Assembly (NCBI GenBank): GCA_002454045.1
Contig: DKID01000015.1
Coordinates: 1-64,000 of the forward strand
Length of the DNA: 64,000 nt
From: Nitrospina sp. UBA6727
GTDB taxonomy: Bacteria > Nitrospinota > Nitrospinia > Nitrospinales > VA-1
Direction: 5' to 3'
Positions 18,432 to 26,727 of the stretch are shown here, piece by piece. The notes beneath the pieces are model-generated. The model saw nothing but the letters and a program-made list of their open reading frames with translations, made no database searches and had not been told where the DNA came from. Each line of letters opens with the position of its first letter. Position 1 is the first letter of the stretch. The position numbers and the translations under genes are program-made.

Positions 18432-18746
18432 ATGAATACATTAATTACAATATTGCATGTGCTCGCGGCGTTTTGTTTAATCCTTACCGTACTTTTGCAA
18501 TCGGGCAAAGGCGCGGCGATGGGTTCGGGCCTCGGCGGCGGTAGTAGCCAGACGATGTTCGGCAGTAGCGGCGCCGGGAATTTTCTCACCAAGTTGACGA
18601 CGGGCATCGCCATTTTATTTATGGTCACCTCCTTGACCTTGGCGACCTTTTCAAACAAAAATAAATCCAGTTCTGTGATGCAGAATGTTGAGGAGTCCGT
18701 CCCCGAAAACACAACGGAATCCAGAGAACCTGCATCTTCAAATTAA
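18432..18746 (+). CDS. secG: protein translocase subunit SecG
   Basis: Small subunit of the SecYEG preprotein channel. From the ATG at 18432: transmembrane helix 1 (TLITILHVLAAFCLILTVLLQ), the conserved QSGKGAAMGSGLGGGSSQTMFGS loop region, and transmembrane helix 2 (LTTGIAILFMVTSLTLATF), then a short charged tail. 104 residues, slightly long for the family because of the tail. It is directly followed by tRNA-Leu, the frequent secG-tRNA-Leu arrangement. Confidence 0.93.
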   Translation: MNTLITILHVLAAFCLILTVLLQSGKGAAMGSGLGGGSSQTMFGSSGAGNFLTKLTTGIAILFMVTSLTLATFSNKNKSSSVMQNVEESVPENTTESREPASSN

Positions 18747-18776
18747 AATCTCCTCGCACGACGACGCGCGCAGGAT

Positions 18777-18861
18777 GCCGATGTGGTGGAACTGGTAGAC
18801 ACGTGCGCTTGAGGGGCGTATGGAGCAATCCGTGGGAGTTCGACTCTCCCCATCGGCACCA
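18777..18861 (+). tRNA. tRNA-Leu (anticodon GAG)
   Basis: Class II cloverleaf of 85 bases with encoded CCA. Acceptor GCCGATG pairs with CATCGGC, the anticodon stem TGCGC/GCGTA encloses the loop TTGAGGG (anticodon GAG, reading CUC/CUU), a long variable arm follows, and the T-arm is GGGAG-TTCGACT-CTCCC. It sits 30 bases after secG. Confidence 0.95.
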
Positions 18862-18896
18862 GTTTCAAATATCAGGTTCCGAAATTACCTCATCGA

Positions 18897-19259
18897 ATGA
18901 ATCCCGCCACCTTGCAAGAGTTATTTTCCTCGCCCGGTTTTCTCGCTATATTTTTTGCGATACTTTTGACCATTGCCAACATCGTCGTCGGCGTGAGCAT
19001 TCTTCCCCGCCGCCAGCGTGAACGTGAAAAAGGTTTCTGGATTCATCGCTTACTTTTCGCCGCGGTAATTTTATGTTACGCCGTGTTTTTATTTTATCTC
19101 CATCAAATTTCCCGACCATCCATTTTTGCTAACATCGTTTTTGGATACCTCCTCCTCGCCGTTCCGCTTAGTAGAAGGCTCAACGTGACGTTGCACGCCG
19201 TGATTGCCTCCGTCGGGTTGGTCCTCATCACCGTTGTTGCGGTACTTAATTTGGTATGA
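18897..19259 (+). CDS. four-helix membrane protein, unknown function
   Basis: Not recognised. 120 residues with four predicted transmembrane helices (about 14-36 PGFLAIFFAILLTIANIVVGV; 49-67; 73-90; 98-118) and a basic cytoplasmic loop PRRQREREKG after the first helix. No conserved catalytic motif is visible. It starts 35 bases after tRNA-Leu without an obvious ribosome-binding site, and is followed by a 97-base gap before the flavoprotein gene. Confidence 0.55.
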   Translation: MNPATLQELFSSPGFLAIFFAILLTIANIVVGVSILPRRQREREKGFWIHRLLFAAVILCYAVFLFYLHQISRPSIFANIVFGYLLLAVPLSRRLNVTLHAVIASVGLVLITVVAVLNLV

Positions 19260-19356
19260 TTAAATTTTACCGCGGGTTTTGTTTCCCGTAACTCGCCGCG
19301 TTTTTTGAATTGACATTTTCGCGCGCGGAACCTCCGTACGAAAAACGGTCGTCGCA

Positions 19357-20703
19357 ATGAAAAAATTTGATGTGTTGGTGTTAGGGGGAGGATTAGCCGG
19401 AGTTTCTGCCGCTCTCCGCGTGGCGGAACTGGGCGGCAAAGTTTGTCTGATTGAAAAAGGTGATGTCGGCACGGCGGGTTTTCAAAGAAGGAACACGCTC
19501 TTCGCGGAACCCCGCCGTCCCGTCTCGCCTTCCATAAGTTGGAACGAATACCGCGTAACTTTGGCGGCGGTGACCGAGGAATACTGTCGGTCGATGAAGA
19601 AAAAATTGGATGCCGCAGGCGTGTCGGTCATAACGGGAAAGGGAATGATGACGGCGGCGACGGAGCTCTGCGTTCAAAAAAAAGATGGCGAGGATTTGCT
19701 GTTGCAGGGAAAATCGTTGATTCTCGCTTGCGGTTCGAAAACAAGATTTCGATCCACGTTGCCCCGCGAAGACGGCGTCGTAATATCCATTGAGGAAGTC
19801 GCCCAACTTCCGACGCTTCCCGAAAATATTCTCGTCATCGGCGGTGGTGTGTTCGCCAGCGAGACGGCGGTCGGGCTTCGGAAAAGAGGATGCAAAGTTT
19901 TTCTCTGCTACGAGCAAAAAGAATTATTCCCGGAAATGGACGCGGACTTCAATGTTGCAATCGAGCGTCAGTTAAAAGAAAAAAAAATCAAAATCCTCGC
20001 GGGAAAAAAAATAGTTTCATTTTATAAAAACGGCGCGGAACTTAAAATCACTTTGGAAACGAACATCAAGTTTTCGGTGCACCAAATAATCATCGCCGGC
20101 GACCGATCGGGCGTTGCAGAAATTTCCGCCGTCGAAAAGTTTGGGATTCGTTGCGGCGAACATCAAAAAATCTTTGTCGATGAAAGTATGATGACGAGTT
20201 TGCCCGGAGTGTACGCCGTCGGTAGCATTGCCGGCGACTTAACTTCCGACACGCTCGCCCAAGAGGAAGGCCGAGTTGCCGCGGAAAATGCGTTGGGGAA
20301 AAAAAGGCAATTGAACCGGGAATGGGTTGCGCAAGTTGCGCGCCTCTTTCCCAACGCGGCTTATGTCGGGTGCAATATGAAGACGGCGGGCCACCGCGGG
20401 TTTCACCCCGTTGAAGGGATATTCGACGGCGGCGGTGGTGACGGTGACGGCGGCGGCGAAAATTTATCGTCGCTCCGTCCTGCGGAAAAATATAAAATCA
20501 TCGCGGATAAAAGGTCGCGCTTAATCATCGGAGCGCAAATCATTTCCGATCAGTCCGCGGATTGGATTGCAATGCTTTTGTTGTTGATCAAAAAAGGAAT
20601 CACGGTCGGCAATCTGGCACACTCCATCAGTTCCGAGGAGGCGAAAATAAAGGGCTTGAGCGACGCGGCGAAAAATTGTTTGCTCGCCATAAAGTCCCCG
20701 TGA
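19357..20703 (+). CDS. flavoprotein of the pyridine nucleotide-disulfide oxidoreductase fold lacking the redox disulfide
   Basis: The overall fold is dihydrolipoamide-dehydrogenase-like: FAD motif LVLGGGLAGVSAALRVAELGGKV (6-28), an NAD(P)-binding core VIGGGVFASETAVGLRKRG (about 162-182), and the second FAD motif VYAVGSIAGDLTSDTLAQEEGR. The family's active-site CxxxxC after the first FAD motif is absent: the position reads GTAGFQRRNTLF. The C-terminal dimerisation domain starts with a normal NAAYVGCNMKTA stretch but then carries a Gly/Asp-rich insertion (see the repeat at 20424). It is therefore unlikely to reduce a disulfide; it may oxidise NAD(P)H with another acceptor or be non-catalytic. 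The next gene is the Rieske protein, so a link to quinone chemistry is possible. Confidence 0.72.
   Translation: MKKFDVLVLGGGLAGVSAALRVAELGGKVCLIEKGDVGTAGFQRRNTLFAEPRRPVSPSISWNEYRVTLAAVTEEYCRSMKKKLDAAGVSVITGKGMMTAATELCVQKKDGEDLLLQGKSLILACGSKTRFRSTLPREDGVVISIEEVAQLPTLPENILVIGGGVFASETAVGLRKRGCKVFLCYEQKELFPEMDADFNVAIERQLKEKKIKILAGKKIVSFYKNGAELKITLETNIKFSVHQIIIAGDRSGVAEISAVEKFGIRCGEHQKIFVDESMMTSLPGVYAVGSIAGDLTSDTLAQEEGRVAAENALGKKRQLNREWVAQVARLFPNAAYVGCNMKTAGHRGFHPVEGIFDGGGGDGDGGGENLSSLRPAEKYKIIADKRSRLIIGAQIISDQSADWIAMLLLLIKKGITVGNLAHSISSEEAKIKGLSDAAKNCLLAIKSP
20424..20462 (+). repeat. Gly/Asp-coding GGTGACGG-type tract inside the flavoprotein gene
   Basis: An in-frame GGC/GGT/GAC tract coding for DGGGGDGDGGGEN interrupts the C-terminal dimerisation domain of the flavoprotein. 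It shares ACGGTGACGGC (20441-20451) with the intergenic element at 46919-46929 and GGTGACGGTGACG with the reverse strand of the element near 49.1 kb. It is either convergent low complexity or an insertion of the dispersed element that kept the frame. Confidence 0.5.
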
Positions 20704-20847
20704 CCAGGCGATTTTAGTCCACTTGCTTCTTGTCTTGACTGAGCGTTTTAGTTATGCTACAAACCGAAACTTTGACGGTCAATGACGGTCTGTCGATGAG
20801 GTCTTAAGTGGCGCGGAGTCCGCATAAAATCAGCGCGATTGAGTTTT

Positions 20848-21408
20848 ATGGCTGAAGCAGAATTAAAAAAAACGGCGGCGTCTAAGGATTCAAAAGAGGA
20901 GCAAAGGAAAGACGCGGCGCGGGGAACAATTTGGTCGCGTCGGGAATTTTTCTCGCTGGCGGGATGGGCTGGATTTTTAGCCTCCTTGGGGTTGTCCGCC
21001 CTGTACTTCACGCGGTTGCTATTCCCCCGCGTTCTCTTCGAGCCTTCCCCGGTATTCAAGGCGGGAAGTCCCAGCGACTACACGGTCGGTGAAGTCAGCA
21101 CCAAATGGGTTAAGGACCAACGCGTTTGGATTGTCCGCGATGATGAAGGGATTTACGTCATCTTCGCATTATGCACGCATTTGGGATGCACTCCGCGGTG
21201 GTTGAAATCGGAGAGCAAATACAAATGCCCGTGTCACGGTAGCGGTTTCACCAAGGAGGGGATGAATTTTGAAGGCCCGGCGCCGAGGCCGTTGGAGCGT
21301 TTGAAAATCGCTCTCGCCCCGGATGGTCAAATCATCATCGACAAAAGTAAATCGTATCGATTTGAAAGAGGTCAGTGGGGCAAACCCGGCTCTAAACTTT
21401 TGGTCTAA
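20848..21408 (+). CDS. petC: Rieske iron-sulfur protein of a cytochrome bc/b6f-type complex
   Basis: Carries electrons from quinol to cytochrome c. From the ATG at 20848, a charged N-terminus precedes a single membrane helix (FFSLAGWAGFLASLGLSALYF) with a twin-arginine-like SRREFFS start, fitting Tat export by the TatC encoded later. The soluble domain has both cluster boxes: CTHLGC (Cys109, His111, disulfide Cys114) and CPCHGSGF (Cys127, disulfide Cys129, His130). 187 residues. It opens a run Rieske - cytochrome b - subunit IV-like - octahaem cytochrome c, clearly an operon for one complex. Confidence 0.93.
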   Translation: MAEAELKKTAASKDSKEEQRKDAARGTIWSRREFFSLAGWAGFLASLGLSALYFTRLLFPRVLFEPSPVFKAGSPSDYTVGEVSTKWVKDQRVWIVRDDEGIYVIFALCTHLGCTPRWLKSESKYKCPCHGSGFTKEGMNFEGPAPRPLERLKIALAPDGQIIIDKSKSYRFERGQWGKPGSKLLV

Positions 21409-21493
21409 TCGTCGGCGACTGATTTCTGATATTTCCGCTGTGAAGGTGTCGGCGCGACGGCGATGAAATTATGTTTTGATGGAGGTTTGAGTT

Positions 21494-22324
21494 TTGGCAA
21501 ATAATTCACCGCAGATTCCGAAGGTTGCGGAATTGATGGACAAAATTAAAAGCGGCAAGATTTTCAGCGAGATCGCCAAAGAAATTACAGAGTCGCAGAT
21601 ATGGACATCTGCCTTCCGCCACGGTTATGCCGACACACCTCGCAACCGCGTTCTGCAAATTGCCAGCAACGTCTGGTTGCATCTTCACCCCGTAAAGATT
21701 CAACGCCACGCCCTGCGAATAAAATTCACTTGGTGCATGGGGGGAATCACTTTTCTCCTGTTCCTTTCCACGGTGGTGACCGGCGTGATTCTGATGTTTT
21801 ACTACAGGCCGGTCGGGGAGTATGCCTACTACGATATGAAGTATCTGCAATACGACGTCCCCTTCGGTATGCTCATGCGAAACATGCATCGTTGGGCGGC
21901 GCACGCCATGGTCATCACCGTGTGGTTGCATATGTTCCGCGTTTTCTTGACCGGCTCGTATAAACCGCCGCGCGAATTCAACTGGGTCATCGGCGTGTTC
22001 TTGGTGACGTTCACCCTGCTTCTGAGTTTCACCGGTTACCTCCTGCCGTGGGATCAATTGGCGATGTGGGCGGTCACCGTCGGCACCAACATGGCGCGCG
22101 CCACGCCGTTTCTCGGCAACGAAGGTCCGTTTGCGGAATTCATCGGCGCGACCCCGCGGTATGACGTCCGCGCCATGCTGATAGGGGGAAGCGTGGTGGG
22201 CCCTCCCGCGCTGTTGCGGTTTTATGTACTGCATTGCATTTTCATTCCTCTGGTTGCCGGAGCCTTGATGATTGTGCACTTCTGGCGAATCCGCAAGGAC
22301 GGTGGAATTTCCGGCCCTCTTTGA
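21494..22324 (+). CDS. petB: cytochrome b N-terminal subunit (b6-type)
   Basis: Binds the two b haems of the quinol-oxidising complex. All four axial histidines are visible: MHRWAAHAMVITVWLH in helix B (His and His, 13 residues between) and LHCIFIPLVAGALMIVH in helix D with 14 residues between, the b6f-type spacing. GSYKPPREFNW and GYLLPWDQLAMWA are the expected family stretches. The start is TTG at 21494 with TGGAGGT at 21480-21486. An extra N-terminal helix of about 60 residues precedes the first membrane helix. The C-terminal part of cytochrome b is a separate gene, as in b6f complexes. Confidence 0.93.
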   Translation: MANNSPQIPKVAELMDKIKSGKIFSEIAKEITESQIWTSAFRHGYADTPRNRVLQIASNVWLHLHPVKIQRHALRIKFTWCMGGITFLLFLSTVVTGVILMFYYRPVGEYAYYDMKYLQYDVPFGMLMRNMHRWAAHAMVITVWLHMFRVFLTGSYKPPREFNWVIGVFLVTFTLLLSFTGYLLPWDQLAMWAVTVGTNMARATPFLGNEGPFAEFIGATPRYDVRAMLIGGSVVGPPALLRFYVLHCIFIPLVAGALMIVHFWRIRKDGGISGPL

Positions 22325-22358
22325 AAAGGGCAGACTTTTTATTTTGGGCAAGGGAAAT

Positions 22359-23117
22359 ATGGCTGAAGCGGCGGCACCACGAAAAAGAGTAAAGGGCGTT
22401 CCAGAGAAACTCCACGTATGGCCGTACCTAGTTCGGTTGGAATTTCTTTGCGCCATCCTCACCATCGTTGCTCTCACGGTATGGTCTATCGTCATCGATG
22501 CGCCGTTGGAAGAAGCGGCGAACCCGACGAAAACCCCCAACCCTTCCAAAGCACCTTGGTATTTTCTCGGACTTCAAGACGTCCTAGTTTATTTTGACCC
22601 GTGGTTCGCCGGCGTGGTTGCTCCCTCCCTCATCATCGTTGGCCTGATGCTGATTCCGTACCTGGATGTGAATCCTAAAGGGAACGGGTATTACACCTAC
22701 CACGAAAGAAAAGCGGCGATATGGATTTACTGCTTCGGCTTTCTGGTACTCTGGATTGCTTTGATTATCATGGGCGTGTTCCTCCGGGGACCGGGCTGGA
22801 ACTTGTTTATGCCCTGGCAATATTGGGACCCGCATAAAGTTGTGGCTTTGGTCAACGTCGATCTTCCTTATGCTTTTGGGGTGCGGACTTACAACGGCGC
22901 GATGCTTTTTGGCGGTGCGGTCGTACTGGGATATTTTGGAGTAGGCACGGTAATCTATTTTTTCATGGAACGTAAGGCGCTCAAGAATGTTGGCTTCTTG
23001 CGAATGTTCCTAAAAATTGAACTCTTCCTCGTCATGATGGCCATCGTCATCAAAATTATTCTCAGGCTAGGTTTTAACATCAAGTATGTATGGGTGACGC
23101 CTTGGTTTAATATCTAA
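22359..23117 (+). CDS. petD: cytochrome b C-terminal subunit (subunit IV/PetD-like)
   Basis: Completes the quinol-oxidising site of the split cytochrome b. From the ATG at 22359 (AAGGGAA upstream) there are about 253 residues with five or six membrane helices. The Qo-site PEWY motif appears as APWY in NPSKAPWYFLGLQDVLVYFDPW, a variant also found in other lineages with multihaem partners. Compared with plant subunit IV (about 160 residues) it is extended at the C-terminus with two to three further helices (VVLGYFGVGTVIYFFMER, FLVMMAIVIKIILRLGF). It lies 34 bases after petB. Confidence 0.88.
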   Translation: MAEAAAPRKRVKGVPEKLHVWPYLVRLEFLCAILTIVALTVWSIVIDAPLEEAANPTKTPNPSKAPWYFLGLQDVLVYFDPWFAGVVAPSLIIVGLMLIPYLDVNPKGNGYYTYHERKAAIWIYCFGFLVLWIALIIMGVFLRGPGWNLFMPWQYWDPHKVVALVNVDLPYAFGVRTYNGAMLFGGAVVLGYFGVGTVIYFFMERKALKNVGFLRMFLKIELFLVMMAIVIKIILRLGFNIKYVWVTPWFNI

Positions 23118-23140
23118 CTGATTCAGGATCGGGAAACACG

Positions 23141-25807
23141 TTGGCAGACGATGAACAAAAAAAAGAATATAAGGAAGGGGAATTTGACGAGCATATTTCG
23201 TACAGCTTCCTCTTTTTTCTCGTTTCAGCGATAACGCTTGTTGTCACGCTTTGGGCGTTTTGGGATGACGAATATACGCGCCGCGGATATAAAGTTTATC
23301 AGGAGCAATTTTTCAAAGAGCAATACGCCGTAGCAGAAGCAAGTTGGAAAAAAGTCAACGCTGAAATTGCGGCGGCAGAAAAACGGATTAGCCAAAGCTT
23401 GGCGCAGAGTACAAGCGAACTGGAATCCAGGGAATCCTATCAAGACTTAGTCGAGGAAGTACGGCTTAAACAAGTTGCGGTCGATGAACAGAAAGAACTG
23501 CAAAAGTTTGCCGGCAGCGTCGTCGACGAAGCTTATTACTGGTACAAAAAAGCCCTGCACGAAGGAGAAAACTTCGATGTAGAGTTGGCGACTCTTCGTT
23601 CCAAGCAAGGCGCGGTGGAATCTTATAATCCCATCATCGCGGAAAAATTCGAGGTATTTCAGGAAGCGGAAAACAGATTGTTGGAGGTCAAGGCGACAGC
23701 AATCAGGCTGGAACAGGAAATGGCTCAGCTCACCACGGAGCGGAAAAAATTTGAGTTGACCATGGATTATTATAAGCCGTTTCCTTTTTTCTGGAAGCCC
23801 GCGGAAATCCTTCAAACCGTCATCCCCGGCTTCGGCAAAAATAGTTTCAAAGAAATCATTTACCGGGTAGACCGGTGCATGACTTGCCACGTTTCATACC
23901 AGGACGAACATTATAAAGATTTTGCGCAGCCGCTAAAAACTCATCCCGACTTAGAAATTCTAATTGCGAAACATCCCCCGGAAGTGACCGGATGTACTTG
24001 GTGCCACTTGGGGCAGGGGACGGTCACGGCTCCGGCCGAACACGCTCATGGTTCCCATCACGAAACCGACCAAACGGTTGAAGTCAATGAGCCCATACTC
24101 CGCGGCGATTTCCAACAGGCGACGTGTCGGAATTGTCATGCCGAAGTCGTCAACTTGGACGGCGCGCCACTCTTATCAAAAGGAAAAAATCTCTTTATCA
24201 AACTAGGATGTCATGGTTGCCATTTGGCGGATGGGTACGCCAAAGAAGCCAAGGTGGGTCCGCGGTTGTATAGGATTGCCGACAAGGTTGACCCGAGTTG
24301 GTTATACCGCTGGGTAAAAAAACCTAGAGACTATCTTCCCAAAACCCGAATGCCAGAATTTAAGTTTGATGAAAAAGACGCGATGGCGGTTACGGCATAT
24401 CTGTTGGCGACTTCGGAAGAAGATTACAAAGTGTCCGCGAAATTTGAATCGGGCGACTCCGACAAAGGCAAAAAATTATTCGAGTCCGTTGGCTGCCAAG
24501 GCTGTCATGAACTCAACGGCAAGGGGGAAACTTTTGCTCCCGACCTAAGTCGAATTGGCAACAAGGTTGACGAAGATTGGTTGGCGACGTGGATCGGCAG
24601 TCCCCATAGTTACAACGCGACAAGCCGCATGCCCGATCTTCGGCTGAGCGAGGAAGAGGCATCCGACATCGCCACCTATCTCCTCCAGTTCGGCGAGAAG
24701 GATTTAATCCCCGGGCTTGAAGTCAAACTGAAAGATCCCGAATTAATCAAACACGGAAAAACAGTGATTCGCCGCAGAGGTTGTTTCGCCTGCCACGATA
24801 TTAAGGGAATGGAGAACGAAGGACGAATCGCGCCGGAGTTATCTTCCTTTGGTAGAAAAATGATCGTGGAGTTGGAGTTTGGCGATTCGCATATTCCTCA
24901 TACGTGGGAGTCTTGGGTTAGAACTAAATTGAAAAAACCGGATTCTTTCAAGACCGAACGAGTGCTGGACAAGATGCCCAACTTCCACCTCGCGCAGGAT
25001 GAAATCGATGCCTTAGTTATACTCCTGAAAGGTTTTAACGGCACGCATGTTCCTGAAAAATACCGCAAAGTTCTTTCCGAAAAAGAGGAGACACTCGAAA
25101 CCGGTCGCCGTCTAATCACCAAATATAATTGTCGAGCCTGCCACAACGTTGAAGGAGAGGGCGGGCAGATTCAGAAATATCTCACCGCGAAAGCCCAGTA
25201 TCCGCCGCCACTAGAAATGGGGAATTATCATGTCGGCGAACGACTCAAAAGTTCGTGGCTGTTTTCTTTTCTAAAAGACCCGACGCCCGTTAGAACGTGG
25301 ATTAAAGTGAAGATGCCCACCTTCACTTTTACCGACAAAGAGGTGAGAGATTTGACCGCCTACTTTGAAGCGTTGTCCCCCGTCAGCGGTTACGAAGCGG
25401 GAGTTCATAAAAGCAAAGATATTACCGTGGCGCAAAAAGGCGTGGCGATGGCAAACTACATGGATTGCGGTCGGTGCCATGATGACGGAGAAAAGGGCAT
25501 AGAGTTTTCATTAGCCAGCCAAAGACTGCGCCACGGCTGGATTCCAAAATGGCTCAAGTACACCCGCGACTTAATCCCCTGGACCAGGATGCCCGCGCAT
25601 TGGATTCAAAAAGAAGATCAACTCAAGGTGCCACCCAAGTACAGCAAGATCGAAACAGTCGGCGATGTTGATGCCCAAGTCAACACGCTGGCAGACTTAA
25701 TCGTTGCCTATAACACCGCCGAACTCGACTTCGACTTGAGTCTAAGCGATGACGACGATGAGGATGAAGATGGCGACGACGATGACGGTGATGATGACGA
25801 AGAATAA
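23141..25807 (+). CDS. membrane-anchored octahaem cytochrome c of the bc complex
   Basis: Likely electron acceptor subunit replacing cytochrome c1/f. 888 residues: a single membrane anchor near 21-41, a long coiled coil (about 55-215, with runs such as LLEVKATAIRLEQEMAQL), then eight CXXCH haem sites at residues 246, 285, 329, 357, 452, 548, 664 and 776. The middle sites sit in repeated monohaem cytochrome c modules with distal Met candidates (TRMPEFKF, SRMPDLRLSEEEASDIATYLL). The C-terminus is a 20-residue Asp/Glu run. The start is TTG at 23141 with only a weak ribosome-binding site; translation may be coupled to petD, which ends 23 bases upstream. The family function is inferred from operon position. 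Confidence 0.9.
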   Translation: MADDEQKKEYKEGEFDEHISYSFLFFLVSAITLVVTLWAFWDDEYTRRGYKVYQEQFFKEQYAVAEASWKKVNAEIAAAEKRISQSLAQSTSELESRESYQDLVEEVRLKQVAVDEQKELQKFAGSVVDEAYYWYKKALHEGENFDVELATLRSKQGAVESYNPIIAEKFEVFQEAENRLLEVKATAIRLEQEMAQLTTERKKFELTMDYYKPFPFFWKPAEILQTVIPGFGKNSFKEIIYRVDRCMTCHVSYQDEHYKDFAQPLKTHPDLEILIAKHPPEVTGCTWCHLGQGTVTAPAEHAHGSHHETDQTVEVNEPILRGDFQQATCRNCHAEVVNLDGAPLLSKGKNLFIKLGCHGCHLADGYAKEAKVGPRLYRIADKVDPSWLYRWVKKPRDYLPKTRMPEFKFDEKDAMAVTAYLLATSEEDYKVSAKFESGDSDKGKKLFESVGCQGCHELNGKGETFAPDLSRIGNKVDEDWLATWIGSPHSYNATSRMPDLRLSEEEASDIATYLLQFGEKDLIPGLEVKLKDPELIKHGKTVIRRRGCFACHDIKGMENEGRIAPELSSFGRKMIVELEFGDSHIPHTWESWVRTKLKKPDSFKTERVLDKMPNFHLAQDEIDALVILLKGFNGTHVPEKYRKVLSEKEETLETGRRLITKYNCRACHNVEGEGGQIQKYLTAKAQYPPPLEMGNYHVGERLKSSWLFSFLKDPTPVRTWIKVKMPTFTFTDKEVRDLTAYFEALSPVSGYEAGVHKSKDITVAQKGVAMANYMDCGRCHDDGEKGIEFSLASQRLRHGWIPKWLKYTRDLIPWTRMPAHWIQKEDQLKVPPKYSKIETVGDVDAQVNTLADLIVAYNTAELDFDLSLSDDDDEDEDGDDDDGDDDEE

Positions 25808-25867
25808 GTTTGCTCCGCTTGCGGTAGATATCATACTATTAACCACTAACAATAAATTGAGGGCGTG

Positions 25868-26050
25868 ATGGAAAATTCAGGACTCGAAAACTTTCTTTTA
25901 ATCGCGACCAAACCAGATAATATTCCCATTGGAACCATGTTGCTTTTTGTGGGTTGGGTGTTCTGGGTTGCTATCAGTCAGATGATCAAAAATGATCGAT
26001 GGATAAAAGAAGGTAAAAAAGAAAAAATTTGGGATGAAATGATAAAATAA
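25868..26050 (+). CDS. small single-pass membrane protein at the end of the bc operon
   Basis: Not recognised. 60 residues with one transmembrane helix (PIGTMLLFVGWVFWVAISQMI) and a basic, cytoplasmic C-terminus (KNDRWIKEGKKEKIWDEMIK). The ATG at 25868 is preferred to an in-frame GTG three bases before. It begins 60 bases after the octahaem cytochrome and abuts the next gene (stop TAA immediately followed by GTG). Size and place suggest a small accessory subunit of the complex, by inference only. Confidence 0.6.
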   Translation: MENSGLENFLLIATKPDNIPIGTMLLFVGWVFWVAISQMIKNDRWIKEGKKEKIWDEMIK

Positions 26051-26560
26051 GTGGCTATTTTCGGGATTATATTCGGTGCATTTTTTATAGGTATTATCCT
26101 GATTTTATGCTTAAAGAAAACCTCGCCCCCCGCCCCCCAAGAGCAAATCCACTTCGATACTCCTTCGGACGTCCCGGCTTACCTTTCCGATAGAGACGCG
26201 TTCAAATCTAAATGCGTTGAGTTTCTAGAAAAATTTAATCTTGAGTATGTTCACTCCGTTTGGGCAGACGACCACGAATTAGAAATTACCCTGAACGACG
26301 AAACCCCCGTCGTTGGCGGTAGCTACCTCGCCCTTTGCATTATCAATCCGCCGATGCAGACGGTCAACGCGATGAAGGTCAAAGGTTTTCTGGACACAGT
26401 GAAAGGGGAGGGAGCATCGCGGGGAATTTTTATCACCACGGGATACTTCACCAACGAGGCGATCAACTCTATTGAGGACGACCCGGTTGAACTAGTGAAC
26501 GTGGTTTCCTTTATATCCTACCTAAAAAAATTCGGCATCTATGAAAACGACCCATCCTGA
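26051..26560 (+). CDS. membrane-anchored protein with a degenerate Mrr-like endonuclease fold
   Basis: 169 residues beginning with GTG directly after the previous stop. A membrane helix (about 3-23, FGIIFGAFFIGIILILCL) is followed by a domain whose C-terminal half resembles the Mrr/restriction endonuclease-like core: VKGFLDTVKGEGASRGIFITTGYFTNEAINSIED, then VELVNVVSF, corresponding to the usual KGIFITTSxFT...A....LIDG. The catalytic Asp...E/QxK residues are not evident: where they are expected the sequence reads DDHELEITLNDETP and LCIINPP. A non-catalytic or altered PD-(D/E)XK fold is likely. Why it follows a respiratory operon is unclear. Confidence 0.5.
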   Translation: MAIFGIIFGAFFIGIILILCLKKTSPPAPQEQIHFDTPSDVPAYLSDRDAFKSKCVEFLEKFNLEYVHSVWADDHELEITLNDETPVVGGSYLALCIINPPMQTVNAMKVKGFLDTVKGEGASRGIFITTGYFTNEAINSIEDDPVELVNVVSFISYLKKFGIYENDPS

Positions 26561-26588
26561 GTTTTGTTGGTCTTATATTTAAATTAAT

Positions 26589-26621
26589 AGCTTCGTCCCG
26601 GTTTTTAATGTCAACGAAGCT
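26589..26621 (+). other. stem-loop in the gap before metF
   Basis: AGCTTCGT (26589-26596) pairs perfectly with ACGAAGCT (26614-26621) around a 17-base loop. It lies 29 bases after the preceding stop and 107 bases before the metF ATG. No T-run follows, so it is either a terminator without a tail or part of the metF leader. It does not match a known SAM or SAH riboswitch consensus that I could recognise. Confidence 0.35.
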
Positions 26622-26727
26622 GGAAAAATTATTACTCTTCGCATCTTTTCAGTACTATGCGAGCCATATAAAATCAGTGGTTTTCCATTAGTTTATTTTG
26701 GTTTATAGGCTGTGTTACCATCTGCCG

